A program made the position numbers and the translations under genes. Shown here piece after piece: positions 24,323 through 36,953 of a DNA stretch of 64,000 nucleotides (the stretch's first letter is position 1; each line of letters begins with the position of its first letter). The notes beneath the pieces were generated by a model that worked only from the letters and a program-made list of their open reading frames with translations, did not search any database and had not been told where the DNA came from. Source of the stretch: Chrysomallon squamiferum (lineage: Eukaryota > Mollusca > Gastropoda > Neomphalida > Peltospiridae). The stretch lies in the NCBI GenBank assembly GCA_012295275.1, contig CM022677.1:12017723-12081722 (forward strand), read 5' to 3'.

Positions 24323-24819
24323 TAAAGAAGATAATAATTATAATTAAAACAAAAATACTTTATTTTACATAATTTAAATGAATTCTCTATAGAAATAGCT
24401 GGTGTGAGTTGTACTTTTTATTCTTTCTTCATAAAATATTAAGTGAAGTAACAATAATCAAATATTTGTTTCCAAAATCTGTTAGTAGTGAAAATTAAGT
24501 TACTAATAACCACAAATCTGATATTTATTTTCACTCATTCTAACAACCATTTGATTAACAAACTATAAATGTCAATAGTCTAGCTTTGTCTTAAGTTGTG
24601 GTGGAATTTAAGACTGTTTTGATTATGCTGAAAATTTAGTTAACTTGGCTGCACACTGAGTTTGAAATACAGTGATGTCACTTCTAGCTCTGTTTTTCAC
24701 TTTAATTTCTAACTATATCCAACCAAAAGCAAAAACAAAAACAAAAACAAAACTAAAATAATAAATAATAATTACTAATAAACAGTAAATAAAACAAATA
24801 AATAAAATAATTATAAATA
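22934..24819. other. AT-rich non-coding interval with (AAT)n clusters
   Basis: No further MCC exon is found. Simple (AAT)n and (AAC)n runs fill 24150-24330. Nothing else was recognised. Confidence 0.5.
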
Positions 24820-24834
24820 GAGATAGATAGAAAC

Positions 24835-25115
24835 AAGTGAATGAGGCAGAGACAAATGACAGAGACAACTGAATTAGACTGAGACAAGTCAGAGATACAA
24901 ATGAGACAGAGACAAGTTATAAAGACAGCTAAGTGAATGAGAGAGACAGCTGAATTAGACTGAGACAAGTCAGAGATACAAATGAGACAGAGACAAGTTA
25001 TAAAGACAGCTAAGTGAATGAGAGAGACAGCTGAATTAGACTGAGACAAGTCAGAGATACAAATGAGACAGAGACAAGTTATAAAGACAGCTAAGTGAAT
25101 GATAAGAGACAGCTG
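24835..25115. repeat. Tandem repeat, 81-bp unit, about 3.5 copies
   Basis: Units of GAGACAGCTGAATTAGACTG..CAGAGACAAGTTATAAAGAC repeat with an 81-bp period (for example 24941 and 25022). Because 81 is a multiple of three, the minus strand stays open and reads a 27-residue repeat. I treat that as a by-product of the repeat. Confidence 0.9.
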
Positions 25116-25569
25116 AATGATATATTTTACTTTCATTCAAACACTCAAAGAATGAACAGATTATATAAATATGTATATTTCATTAATGTTTTCATGTTGA
25201 CATTTTTCTTTGATTCATATAGTAAAAATAAAAATCTTTCTCATAGATAAATGAGACAATTCCAGTGAAAGTCTGTCATTGCTGTCACTGAGCATAGAAA
25301 TATTTCTCCATATTTTTAATAATGTTTTTGTGATTTTTTTGAAAATACTTTTTTAATGAACACTAGTGGAATTTCATGCTTCTTTCATTTTTCAGATAGA
25401 TTTTTTAATATAGAAATAAGACATTTTTGAAGCAGTAATTTAACATTAGTCCTAGAAGCAGAACACAATATTTATTAATAGGTTGAAATAGTATATACCT
25501 GTCTAGAAGATTATTTTCTATGTTTAACAACTAGAGAAGTAAATAAATAATTAAATTAATAACTAAGTC

Positions 25570-26190
25570 AGTAATAACGTTAGAAACAACACCGTTATTA
25601 CGACAACAACGGCGACATTAATACAAACTAATATTACATTTTAATGGGATGCGGACACTAAGAAGTTAAGAACAACCCCTTTACGATCACCCCATTAATA
25701 GATACACCAAAACGTTCAGAACAACGCTGGTACGACGGCAATGACGGCGACATTAATAGAAATTGCATTAATATATTTTAACGTAGTATGTGCCCGCTCA
25801 GAAAGTATGAGGAAATAAAAAGCGCAAAAGAATAACACTACTACGATGGCGACGGCGTCATTAATAAAAATAGTGATAATATTTTTTAACATAGGTTGTG
25901 GACACTAAGAAAGTTTGAATACTAGTTAATAAAAAGCAAAATAATACAGAGAACGTTGAGAACAACGTCGTATACGATGGTAATGACGGCGACATTAATA
26001 GAGATGATAATCATAATATAAGATGGGAACGGTCAGAAAATAAGAATAACAGCGATACAAAATGAAAAGGAATAATGAGGAGAACACCAATAACGTTAGG
26101 GGCAACGACAGTGACATTAATAGAAATTACAATAATATATTTTAACAGGTGATGCGCCCGCTCAGAAACTAACTTGAACGTACTCAGTAA
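25570..26190. repeat. Satellite family A, inverted relative of 4685-5175
   Basis: About four to five diverged units of roughly 120-140 bp contain GGCGACATTAATAGAAAT, AATATATTTTAAC and GTGCCCGCTCAGAAA or derivatives. They are the reverse complement of the blocks at 4.7-5.2 kb. Confidence 0.7.
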
Positions 26191-26369
26191 ATAAAGAGGA
26201 AACACGACCCCTAACACCCGGATTTAAAACGCATGTCTGTAGATCTCCAGTATACAGTTTCATATTTAGTCATGTTTTTAAAACATCGTTATTTTATTTA
26301 TGTTTTTATATTTTTATTTGCACTTTTCGTTCGTGCGGTTGTTTCTCCTATTTTATTTTTGACGAGGGG

Positions 26370-26471
<102 letters not shown>

Positions 26472-26775
26472 CTTTTCTTCTTCAAAAAAAAAAATAAAAA
26501 AAATAAAATGAAATAGTATAGCTGAGTACCCTTGGAACCTCCACACAAAAACACCCCAATAATCTGTATTAGCTGTTAATAATAAATTTATAATAACAGT
26601 TCTACGTTAATTATATACATTAATTATATTTTACACACAGACAGACATATAGATATATAGGTGAATATCATGAAACAATGTAAAATAGTTTTAAAATTAA
26701 ATCAAATAATGACAGAAGTATTTTATTTTATCATACAAATATTTTATTTCAGTTTTATTTTGATTACACTGGACT

Positions 26776-26807
<32 letters not shown>

Positions 26808-26849
26808 ATAACACAATTTCTTGAAATAAACTACAAAAATAATTTACAT

Positions 26850-27159
<310 letters not shown>

Positions 27160-27389
27160 AAAACTGGGTGAAAAACTTAAAAGTAAATCACATTTTGTTT
27201 TGAAATTTATCTTGCAATTTAGTATTTTTAAACGAGACTTTAAGAATAATAATCATAATTAAAACAAATAATAACGAATTGATGAATTAGTTATATATTT
27301 AATAAAAAAAGAAATGAAATTAAACAAAGTAACTAAATTAATTAATTAATTAAATTAGTAAGTAAATAAATAATATAACTAATTATCTG

Positions 27390-27395
27390 TTTATT
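27390..27395 (-). terminator. Candidate polyadenylation signal of the TRIM-like gene
   Basis: AATAAA on the minus strand, about 90 nt beyond the stop codon at 27483-27485. Positional inference in AT-rich DNA. Confidence 0.4.
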
Positions 27396-27482
27396 TATCA
27401 ATTCATGTAAAGAAAGAAATGTCTGTGGACTTTCAACTTCAAAACAGTTAAAGTGAAACTAAATTAGCAGACAGTTTCAAGT

Positions 27483-28873
27483 TTACTTTTTACACCATGT
27501 AAATATTTTTATTTCATTGCTCTGTGCCACGTACAGTTTGTTGTCATCACAACAGACAGACCAAGGTTCGGTCAGTCCATCCTGGTCAGTGAGGATGTCA
27601 CGTGTAATGTTACCATCTCGTGACAACTGAACAACACAATTTCTATCACAACTACAAACAAAAATATTTCCCTCCCTGTCACATGTAACACCTGTCAAGC
27701 CTTTCAGTTTGTGTGAATCACGTGACTCCCATTTGATGTCACCTGATGACGTCACACAAACTACACTGTTTAGCTTTGACACAACAATCAGACATTGATC
27801 GTGAACTGTGAGACGTGACGGTTCGGGGATCAAATCTGTTGAGATGGAATTAATGAGATGACCACTGTCTGTCAGTATGTCCAAGCACTGACTATTGTAC
27901 CCAGTGACCGCGAGTCGGTTGCCTGGCAGCACAGCGATATGCTGATACTTTTTAACAGTTGTAACTGTTTTTACCAGTTTGAAGTTTTTCAAATTTAAAA
28001 ACAATATTTTACTTTCATGTGGCAGAGCAACAACAACAACAACATCACCCCGCTGATCACGTGCTTCAGCAAGACCCCATAGTGGAGAGGAAGTTTCGTA
28101 TCTTTTTATCAGTGATTTTCTTTTTAAACAAAAACATTTTACACATTCATTGAAAATATCACTAACAACCATTTTACTTTTGTCTGCATCTGACACCAGC
28201 AGGGAAAACGGAAAAGGATCTGTTTTATCTTTTTGTGTTTTTATCTTAATGGTGTTTGTGTGTTTGAGAGTGTCTGTCTGTCTGTCTATCTGTGTGTCTC
28301 TGTGTTGTGTTTTTGTGTTACTGGTGTATGTGTGTTTGAGTGAGCCTGTTTGGATGTTTGTGGATATTTCTCCAATGTGGACTGACATTTTTGACTTTTT
28401 GTCAGATTTTATCAGATTTACTTTAAACTTTGCTTTTTCTATTTGAGAACAAGATTTGGACAGAAACTCGGAAGTTGTGTTTTGAAGTTTGGTGAATTTT
28501 GAAATATTTATTTTTATATCTGACTCTGATTTTCTTGTCAGCAAATCTTCCCTCAATTTTATCATTTTTTCGTTTTCCTCAATCAGATGTTTGTGTTCAT
28601 TGAATAATTTGTCTATTTCTGAGTTTACAAAGTTCTGAGATTTTTCTATTTCTCTTATTAACCTGTCTTGTTCTTTGTGGACTGCGGCAGTAAAATCTGT
28701 GATTAGTGTGTTACCAATCCTTCTGACCTCTTCTGTAGTGTCCACGACGTTGATGCCGACGGCGTGGCGAAGTTGCTCAATCATATCATCTATCTCTGTC
28801 TGAAGAATTTCTTTAAAGGTTTTGAGACTTTCAGAAACAGAACTCAGAAGTGACATGTGATCTCCCTTTTGAG
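27483..28873 (-). CDS. TRIM-like gene, coding exon 2 (coiled coil and NHL-like propeller)
   Basis: A single long exon of 1391 nt with no stops, typical of TRIM C-terminal exons. Heptad-rich residues (SESLKTFKEILQTEIDDMIE) come first, then a low-complexity THT/KTQ linker, then about five propeller-blade repeats. The stop is TAA at 27483-27485. Confidence 0.88.
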
Positions 28874-29431
28874 CTGAAGTAAGTAAATAAATAAATAAAT
28901 AATCAATCAGTCAATTAATTAATTAACTAGAACTACTATTATTAATAAAGGTATGCCTACAATGTGACGTTTTAGAATGTATTTGATCAACTACTTTAAA
29001 AATCTGAGTAGAAAAATGTCATAAATAAAGTTTCCTCTATTTCTTTAGCTTGTGATGGTTAATATCTTTAGTTAAACAGTCACTAAATGTTTTCTTTTTT
29101 TAGTATTTTATTGTAACGAATGTAAACACAACACTGCTGACTCACACAACTTTGACTGTAGCCGATCATTAGCGGCGTTCTGTAGTGAACGGTTTATAGG
29201 GAATTGATCTGCCCATGTATTCACTGGTTTCGTGCTGTCTGGGATGTGGACATCCTGCCTGCAGAACGGGCAGGTGATTTTTATGTCGTTGTTGTCGTAA
29301 TTATGACTTATATAGTCCTGCAGGCATTTGCTGCAGAACGAATGTCCACAAAATAATATTCGCGGCTTCTTGAAAAGTTCGGTACAAATGCAGCACGAAA
29401 GATTACCATCAGAGTTTGCAGCTGTTGCCAT
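27483..29431 (-). CDS. TRIM-like RING/coiled-coil/NHL E3 ubiquitin ligase, two coding exons, no B-box
   Basis: Exon 1 (29431-29146) starts at ATG and encodes a C3HC4 RING finger: CCICTELF, a CGHSFCSKC core and CPFC, residues about 14-60. Donor GT/GTGAGT leaves in phase 1. Acceptor TTACTTCAG at 28874-28876 opens exon 2 (28873-27483) in the matching phase, giving about 558 residues. Exon 2 encodes a coiled coil (about residues 110-260) and then a C-terminal segment with short beta repeats such as LKGLTGVTCDREGNIFVCSC, typical of an NHL-type propeller. The usual B-box zinc fingers between RING and coiled coil are not encoded; only a KGDH stub remains at the junction. The family transfers ubiquitin and often acts in innate immunity or RNA control in the cytosol. 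No frame breaks are seen. A direct acceptor (TTATTCACAG) just before the ATG implies a 5' UTR intron. Confidence 0.9.
29146..29431 (-). CDS. TRIM-like gene, coding exon 1 (RING)
   Basis: The codon frame runs from ATG at 29431-29429 for 95 codons plus one base to donor GTGAGT (29145-29140). A frame that ignores this donor runs to TAA at 29108 without a domain, so splicing is preferred. The upstream open frame past 29431 is translated repeat. Confidence 0.85.
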
Positions 29432-29526
29432 ATCTGTGAATAACAATAACAATAATAACAACAGCAACAACATAGAAGAATCAGAGAAGATAAAAAGGAA
29501 AATACAGAGAAAGAAAAATGTAACTA

Positions 29527-29559
<33 letters not shown>

Positions 29560-30467
29560 AATAAATAACAATAAGAGATAACAAGAATAGCAGTGGAGGT
29601 CAAAATTAAAAAGATTTTTGAATCAAAACCACAAACAAACAAAAGTAAAGAAAAAATTCACACACAAAATAAAAATAAAGTATCAATTCCGTTTACTTCA
29701 AAGGGCCAACGGAATATACAAATAAATAAATAAATGAAAGGATAAAATAAATAAATAAACGTGCGAATTTAATTATAAAATTATAAATATGCTATTTAAG
29801 CTACTCATTTATTCATTCATTTATTAAATTTATTTTGTTTGTAAAATAAATAAAAGAACTATTAAAGTGAATTACAAACTTGCTAAATTTAACCTTGTGA
29901 CGTAAGTTTGAGAAGGAAAACGACAGTTCTACTGTTATACAGTTCTACTGTTATATGAAACAAAGCATGAAATAAATAAATAAACAAATAAATAAACATT
30001 TGTGACGTGGCTATGAATGCTGCAAGGTAATTTCGCACTATTTCAGCCTATGCTACGTAACCAAGCCCACTCATTTTCATGGTAAAACTGGAATGTGGGC
30101 AATGAAAGAAACGTGACATTCACAGAAGTAATGTATTCAGTGTAATAAAAACGAAACATTTCATAGTAAACGAATGAATTTCTGATTGCTGCTGAACATT
30201 ATTTTATTAACGTCGAACTCAACACATTTTTAATCTGCAGTTAAATGGCTTCATTCATTGATAAAGTAATCATTGATAAAGATAAATGCGACAACACATC
30301 GCCAGACACTACTTTTCTCTGACCACCGAGCAACAACCTCCACTCTAACACAAAACAATTTTGTACAGAAATTTATGAAAATAACATAGATTACTGTTTT
30401 ATTTTATAATATCTTACACTAACGAAATAACAAGGACAACAACAAAACAAAAATCATAAATAATAAT

Positions 30468-30561
<94 letters not shown>

Positions 30562-31130
30562 CATCTTACCTTTGTCTTAAGAAATGGAAATTTTAACACC
30601 TGCAAACAATTCTCTTCTATTCGTCTGCAATGTCAGTTTGCTGGCGAACAAGCCGGTTTTGACAGACGACACTGGGTGAGTGGAATATACCAATTTCAAT
30701 AAAGGGGTGGAAGCCTTGAAATTTTATAGAACACTTTTGTTTCTTCTGCGAAAAAAATAATCGTGAACGTTATAAATGCTTGTGATAAAGTACACAGCAG
30801 TAAAAGTAACAACTACCTTAACATAGTTAGTGCAGTTCATACCTTTTTTGATATATGCTACGCACAGTGAAAGTGAGACTAACGAATAATAAAAACAGCA
30901 ACACAATAAGCCGAAGTACATTATTGTGTTTCTTTTTATTCACACAGTGGTAAATATAAAGACATTCTTACTGAATATGTGTGCAACATGTAGGGCGCCG
31001 TAAGCTACATTCTAATCATTACAAAATACTTGTCACGTATAAAACGAAACGAAACAAGTAGTGTTAATCAGTTATTCATTATTCATAATTACTTTTCTAA
31101 ACTGCAAATACAGGAACTCAGTTGATGCAG
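29432..31130 (-). other. Presumed 5' UTR intron and upstream region of the TRIM-like gene
   Basis: AT-rich with (AAT)n at 29528-29570 and a long (AAC)n-(AAT)n array at 30463-30560. At about 30564-30571 the minus strand shows donor GACAAAG/GTAAGA at the end of a balanced-composition block (30572-30680), which could be a 5' UTR exon joining to the acceptor at 29432. No promoter element can be named. Confidence 0.4.

Positions 31131-31131
<1 letters not shown>

Positions 31132-31201
<70 letters not shown>
31132..31201. repeat. (CT)n microsatellite, about 70 bp
   Basis: Pure CT run. The overlapping minus-strand frames are poly-RE. Confidence 0.97.
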
Positions 31202-31202
<1 letters not shown>

Positions 31203-31874
31203 AAGAATATATTTCTAAATAAATATATAAATAAATAAATAAATAAACAAACAGAAACATTTGCAGTATTATTGAAATAAATAGCATGAATTTGTTGTAA
31301 TAGAAATAACAGTATAGCCATAAAAATAATTAATTAATTATGTAAACGGTCATATTTTAGTTTTGTCAGAAAACTTTCGAAAACTTTAACATTCAGTTGG
31401 ATGATAGTAGTAGAAAGGTGTTGTGAAGTTATTTTAATGATTATTTTATTATTTCCTAATCTAAAAAATTGTCACACCATTTAACATTATAATGTTTTCA
31501 GTGTAGCTGTTGGATCTCTGTGTCTAAATAAATAAATAACAATAATAACAACAGTATCAACATAGAACAATAAGAGAAAATAAAAAAGAAGATAGAGAAA
31601 GAAAAAGGGAACTTAATAATAATAATAATAATAATAATAATGAAATGATAAAATAAACATATAAACGTGCGTATGTAACACTATAATGTTATAAATAAAC
31701 TGTATAAGCTTTTCATTCGTTCAGTTTATTTTTAGTATTAGTAATAGTATTAGTAGTAGTAGTAGCAGCAGTAGTAATAGCAGTAGTATAAATATAAGTA
31801 GTATAACAGCAATATTAGTATATTTCTATATATATATATATATATACTAATATTGCTGATATTGCTACTACTAG

Positions 31875-33243
31875 TCGACACACACACACACACACACAGA
31901 GTAAAAAATATATATAACAGAGATTAATGATGAACGTTAATAACTAAATACCTTTTTAAGATCTATCCAAACACTATGCATTTCTTTTCTTTTTTAAATA
32001 GGAGAAAACTTTGCAAGTATAAATTTGTGGAAATACACCAAAATAAACTTCATTTTCCAACTTAATACAAGTTTTGTTTCCTTTCGAAAAATGATTTATT
32101 ATGGTTTATATTTGCCTTACATACAGCTGGCGCACCAAAACTGTTTTATAGCTTAGACCTCTAAAGATCTTAATTCGACCATGGCGGTAGTTGTACGCCT
32201 AGTCAAAGAAAGTAACAGGACAGCTGTTCACCACGTTTCTAAACTGCAAATACATTATTATTGATTACATATTATTTGTTAAACATAAACACAGCTGGCC
32301 CCTTCTCTGATCTCAGCTAATAGTGGTGATAGCAGCACACCAAACTCACAATAACTTGAGAATTAACGGACTAAACTTAAATAATATTTAATTAACATTC
32401 AATTAAAATTTAACCAGCTTTAATTATTACATGCAATTTTAACCAGGAAGTAAATTAAAGGAAAAGTTTCGATTTCGTTAATGAAACATTATACTTGTCA
32501 TAATTGAGATCAAATCAATAATAACAATAAATTTCATTCATATTTCCGCGTCTGACTCTCTTAAAGCAGTGTTTAACAATGTAGAAAAACTCAGCGGGTA
32601 GTGCAGTGGGTAGTGCAGTGGGTAGTGCAGTGGGTAGTGCAGTGTGTAGTGCAGTGTGTAGTGCAGTGGGTGGAGCAAATCTCTGTCACCAAGGTGCGCT
32701 GGCGCGAGAGCTGTAACGCGGAGAACGATCTTACGTCATGCGAGAAGCTGGTTAAACTTTAACTGATTATTATTTACGTTAATTCTCAAGTTATTGTGAG
32801 TTTGGAGTGCTACTGTCACCACAATTAGGTGAGATCAGAGAAAGGGCCAGCTGTGTTTATGATTAACAAATAATATGTAATCAATAATAACGAGCTAGAA
32901 ACGTGGTGAACAGCTGTCCTGTTTCTGTGTTTGACTAGGCGTAGAACTACCGCCATGGTCGGATTAAGATCTTTAGTGGCTCTAAGCTATCAAACAATTT
33001 TGATGCGCAATTTGTATGTAAACAATGTAAACAAATATAAAGAATAATAAATCATAGAATAAAATGTAGTTTTGTGTAGTTCCACTAAATTTATACTGGG
33101 AATGTTTTCTCTTATTTTATATTTTTTTATTTTTTTATTTTTATAAGCAGTGTTTGGTCAGATCGACAATACGTATTTAGTTATTAATGTACACCGTTAA
33201 TCTCTATTATAATTTTTGTTACTGTGTGTGTGTGTGCGTGTGT
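31875..33243. repeat. Large inverted repeat, arms about 500-550 bp around a 310-bp spacer
   Basis: The left arm (31875-32424) and the reverse complement of the right arm (32737-33243) share ordered blocks: a terminal (CA)n, TTAATAACTAAATAC, GAGAAAAC, GTATAAATTT, AAAGATCTTAAT, GACCATGGCGGTAGTT, ACGCCTAGTCAAA, ACAGGACAGCTGTTCACCAC, ACATATTATTTGTTAA, and CTCACAATAACTTGAGAATT. Identity is high near the centre and lower outwards. There is no open frame, so it resembles a foldback-type element or inverted duplication. It ends about 50 bp before the first MIB exon. Confidence 0.85.
32590..32676. repeat. 12-bp minisatellite in the inverted-repeat spacer
   Basis: About seven units of GTAGTGCAGTGG or GTAGTGCAGTGT sit between the two palindrome arms. 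Confidence 0.9.
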
Positions 33244-33296
33244 TTGATTTTCACTCGAAAATAATTCCTTTTAATTCCATTTAAAAGAAACTTAGA

Positions 33297-33480
33297 GTGA
33301 TATCGGTAGGAGCACGTGTAGTTCGAAGTCCAGACTGGGCTGGTAAAGGGAAAGATGGTGGCGAAGATGGTCTTGGAACAGTTGTGAAAGAGGATGTCGC
33401 TAATGGCAAGGTGAAGGTCATATGGGACATAGGTCACGAAGGTCACTATCGTGCTGGATATGATGGACGATATACGAACT
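33297..33480 (+). CDS. MIB/HERC2 domain 1 exon
   Basis: The frame reads GARVVRSPDWAGKGKDGGED, then LGTVV, VIWDIGHEGHYRAGYDGRY, matching the GARVVRG-DW..DGG..GTV..W..G....YR.GY.G pattern of the domain. The exon start is uncertain (AG at 33295-33296 or earlier). The tail after about 33480 is probably intron, since residues become hydrophobic repeats. Confidence 0.85.
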
Positions 33481-34502
33481 CAGTCAGATTTTCTACACTT
33501 AATGTTTCTTTAATTTTATTGTTGTTGTCATTTTTTTTTTTTATTATAACCGTTGCTGTCGTTGTTAGAAACGAACAAAACGTTTGTAAATAGTTGATTT
33601 TTCAAGAAATGTTAATCATTAACAAAAATGATATCTTTACCGTCATTACTTTATTCCTTTAAGAACTGTTTCTATATTTTCTTAAATTAGTCATCTTATG
33701 TCAGAGTCAACTTTTGCACATATATACTGAGACTGAAAATGGTGTTATTTGGAAAAAAACCTACTAAGATTTTTTGAGGAACATTCTTGTTGCGGGAATA
33801 TAGACTACTGCATTTTTGTAACTATATGCATGTAATATTTCACTTGATTTATTATCAGTCTTTCCATATTTCATCCGTGTACCCTGCCATTCTCTTTAGA
33901 GTTATCCCTCTTCCGTCGAACTATTAATAGATATATTATACCTAGTATATTGTTTATTGTACTAATATTTTACAGACTTTAAACTGTATGGTCAGGAACA
34001 TTTAATTATTCGACAAGTGTTTATAGATTGCTAAAACATGTTTTGACAAATCGCAATATCTCAATCATGAAAATCATGCGGAAATACAGCATCAGTTATG
34101 TCCCTTCTGTAGACGTCGTATGTCACTAGTGTCCGAATTCAGAACAAATAAATTAAAAATTATCTCTAAAAAATAAAAAAATAAATAAATAAAACAATTG
34201 AATCAAGAATGTTAAAGAAACCCAAAGCAAAAATGTAATTTATTTTCTACAGAGGTAAACAATCTTGGAGTAATTTTGTTTTCTCGCTAATAAATTATTA
34301 ATTTGTAGTTATAAATAACCATAATGGTAATCTAAGACTAATTATAATTTGCAATCAATACTTAGTGTAACTAATGTTTGTACGTCAGACACTCTGTCAG
34401 ATTATATTTATCATCTTTAGAACGTAATGATTATTTATTTATTGTTTATTATTATTAGGATCATCATCATCATCATCAACTCACAAGAACAATATGTAAT
34501 TT

Positions 34503-34671
34503 TTATGTTGTGTTCATGATAATATTACATGTGATGTTTGCAAAATGGAACCAATAGAATGTATGCTCAGGAAGTGTGCAACCTGCTGTGACCTTTGCAC
34601 TCTGTGTTACATGAGTGGAAAACATGATCTTAGTCATCCTTTCCTTCTCCATCAAACACAGACATCTACAC
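34503..34671 (+). CDS. ZZ-type zinc finger exon
   Basis: The frame reads HDNITCDVCKMEPIECMLRK, then CATCCDLCTLCYMSGKHDLS-HPF. This is the Cys pattern CxxC..CxxC..CxxC followed by SGKHDLSHPF, characteristic of mind bomb ZZ fingers. It ends at donor ACACT/GTAAGT. An in-frame TAA lies at 34497-34499 and no AG acceptor is visible between it and the finger. Confidence 0.85.
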
Positions 34672-34846
34672 TGTAAGTCAGCAAAACTGAGATTACATGA
34701 ATAAAACAACAAAGGAAAAAAACATATAAAAAGTAATAAAATTTAAAAACAAAAAATAAAAAGGCCTTTTACTGTTAACAGTTTTGTACATTTATTTTAA
34801 ATTCAATTTAAAACCAATTTATCTTAACAAATGATTTTAAAAAGGA

Positions 34847-34979
34847 ATGTATTACTGCTTAAAAGTGCTTAGAGTGCCTAGTGATTCAAGAAATTTGCTA
34901 AAACCAGAAACTGTACATGGAATTTTGCCAGGTGCTAGTGTTAAGAGAGGGTTACACTGGAAGTGGAGTAATCAGGATG
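34847..34979 (+). CDS. MIB/HERC2 domain 2, first exon
   Basis: Contains ILPGASVKRGLHWKWSNQDG, the start of a second MIB domain, and ends at donor GATG/GTAAGT in phase 1. The acceptor is a weak AAAAAG near 34844. The reading past 34979 is intron. Confidence 0.75.
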
Positions 34980-35430
34980 GTAAGTATTCTTTCAATAAAG
35001 AGTTCACAGTGAGGTCAGTACTCTGTTATGATAGATTTATGGTAAAAAAAAGAGGATTTTTTTGGTTTTAAAATTTACAATTAGAAAAATTTACACCAAG
35101 GAGTTTAGTAAGTTTATGCAAATCATAAAATATATTGTTAAATCTTTGTTAGTTTATTATTTATCAATATAGTGTATTTAAATGTGTTCAGCCTTGATGT
35201 GTCATGGTGGGATATACACAAAGATAACAGCTGAAGCCTGTTATAATAATTGTGACAATAAGCATCACACTATTTTGTAATCATAAAGGAATTAATTATA
35301 CTGATTTCATTTAAGTCCATATAACAAATATCTTTTTCTGGCTATGAAAATGATTAAATGTGAAGTTTGAAAGAATCTGTTTTGCATCTTTTCAAAGATG
35401 TTTTTCTTTTATTTTGTTCTTCAAATTTAG

Positions 35431-35642
35431 GTGAAGGAGCTGGTGATGTCGTACATTTAGTAAAGTGGGGAAGAAATAGTTATAGAGGTGGTGTTGAAGT
35501 TAAATGCAAAACGGTTCAATGAATAACTACAGATGTGGAGGAGAAGGTTGTATGGATCTCATTCTGATTGCTGAAACACAACGGATGTATTACTTTCCAC
35601 AGCATCTTCCTGTGTGTTTCTTGAACTACCAGCAAATACATA
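35431..35642 (+). pseudogene. MIB/HERC2 domain 2, second exon, frameshifted
   Basis: Acceptor CAAATTTAG joins in phase. The frame EGAGDVVHLVKWGRNSYRGG continues to KTVQ then TGA at 35520-35522. The ATG overlapping this stop opens another frame that continues the domain: NNYRCGGEGCMDLILIAETQ (family pattern NxYRxGxxGxxDL). The domain is thus split by a one-base frame change. Confidence 0.7.
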
Positions 35643-35939
35643 ACAACTATACTAACAAAGTGATAAATTAACAAACTAATTAAAACCAACTTTTTTGATC
35701 TGCATAAACCTGTTATTCTTACTAAGTTTTGATAATTTTAGTTAATTTTAAAAGAAGCAGTAATGGACGTACCACAGAAGCTCCTAATAGTTTTTGGCTT
35801 TTATTTTAATATCATTTTTTTTTTTTACTTTGATTAAATTATCACAGATAATACTCTTAAACAACAACTATTAATAATGATGATGCATTTGATGAGATTA
35901 TGATGAGGAGGATAATGATGAAGATAAATTATAAACTAA

Positions 35940-36080
35940 AGTACTTTGTGGGTTTAGATGTGAGAAGCCAGTCAGAATATCAGTTGAAACCTGGAGACAA
36001 GGTACAAATGGATATAGATGTCAAAGTGGTGAAGAATTTTTTTTATCAGAAACTAAAGGAATGTGGCATGAAAAGATATC
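35940..36080 (+). CDS. Mind-bomb repeat-domain exon (VQMDIDVKVVKN)
   Basis: SEYQLKPGDKVQMDIDVKVV followed by KECGMKRYL resembles the GD-V-VD-D-E-VQ region after the second MIB domain. No good donor follows, so the 3' border is uncertain. The frame runs on into (ATCT)n and (AT)n repeats at 36154-36210. Confidence 0.55.
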
Positions 36081-36153
36081 TGATTTATTTAACTTTAATT
36101 AATTATAACATAAATGTAATTTATTCATTACAATTAATACATAATGAAAAAAA

Positions 36154-36186
<33 letters not shown>

Positions 36187-36409
36187 GTCTATCTATATAT
36201 ATATATATATATGAAATTATGAAAGTACCTTTCTTCTGCACTCAAATTTGTTTTGTCATTCAAATAAACAATTTTCATAATGTCTGTCTGTTTCTGACTG
36301 AAGGATAACAGCAATACTTTTTTTGTTCTATTTTATTGATTCTATTTAGGGTTTATTTTTAATTTTATTTATTTATTTATTAATTTATTTATGTATTTGC
36401 CATTGCCAG

Positions 36410-36501
36410 GAACAGTCACTGAAATAAATGGCTCAAGAATAGAAAAAGTTCAGTATGAAGATGCACAGTCATGGTATTTCTTTAGATCAATGTTAACGAA
36501 G
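36410..36501 (+). CDS. Mind-bomb repeat-domain exon (GTVTEINGSRIEKVQYEDA)
   Basis: Acceptor CATTGCCAG and donor ACGAAG/GTAATC. The 92-nt exon enters in phase 1 and leaves in phase 0, which fits the ankyrin exon downstream. TGTVTEI..VQYEDAQSWYF..SMLTK parallels the TGTV..D-D-VVQY-SG-RW-FNPAVLTK motif of mind bomb. Confidence 0.8.
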
Positions 36502-36804
36502 GTAATCTATTATTATTTACTTTAATTTAAAATGTTTTATTTTTATTTTTTATATATATAATTAAAGAAAAATTTATATAGTCTTTATTTAATTTAATTT
36601 TGAAAGGTATCTCTTTAATGTTTTTAATTCATTTTTAATTGACAAAGTATCTTCTATTTGTGGTCTTGTCTTTAAGTTTAATTTAAACGTATCTATTTGT
36701 ATACTTTTTTATTTATATTGTTTTATTTGTTTTCCTGTAAAGAAATTCCATTTTATACTGTTCTATTTTATTTTTCAGAAGTATTTATTTAAGAATCCAT
36801 GCAG

Positions 36805-36953
36805 GTGAATGAGACTATGTCTGCAAACAGTCCATTACAACTGGCTTTCTACACAGGTAGCAGTGAAGTTGTGAAAATTCTCTTATCATATAAAGCTGAT
36901 CCAAATCTGGTTGATGAAGAAGGAGACACTGCTCTTCATTTTGCTGTCTCTCA
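36805..36953 (+). CDS. Ankyrin repeat exon
   Basis: Bounded by CATGCAG and CTCTCA/GTAAGT. The frame SPLQLAFYTGSSEVVKILLS and then YKADPNLVDEEGDTALHFAV contains one and a half ankyrin repeats with conserved G-x-x-x-V-x-x-L-L, A-D-P-N and DTALHFA. It joins in phase to 37922. Confidence 0.88.

Noticed and set aside
24753-25136. 127-codon minus-strand ORF with 27-residue repeats
   Set aside because: The frame stays open only because the 81-bp tandem unit is divisible by three. No start context or domain.
28150-28446. 98-codon plus-strand ORF
   Set aside because: Antisense shadow of the TRIM-like exon 2.
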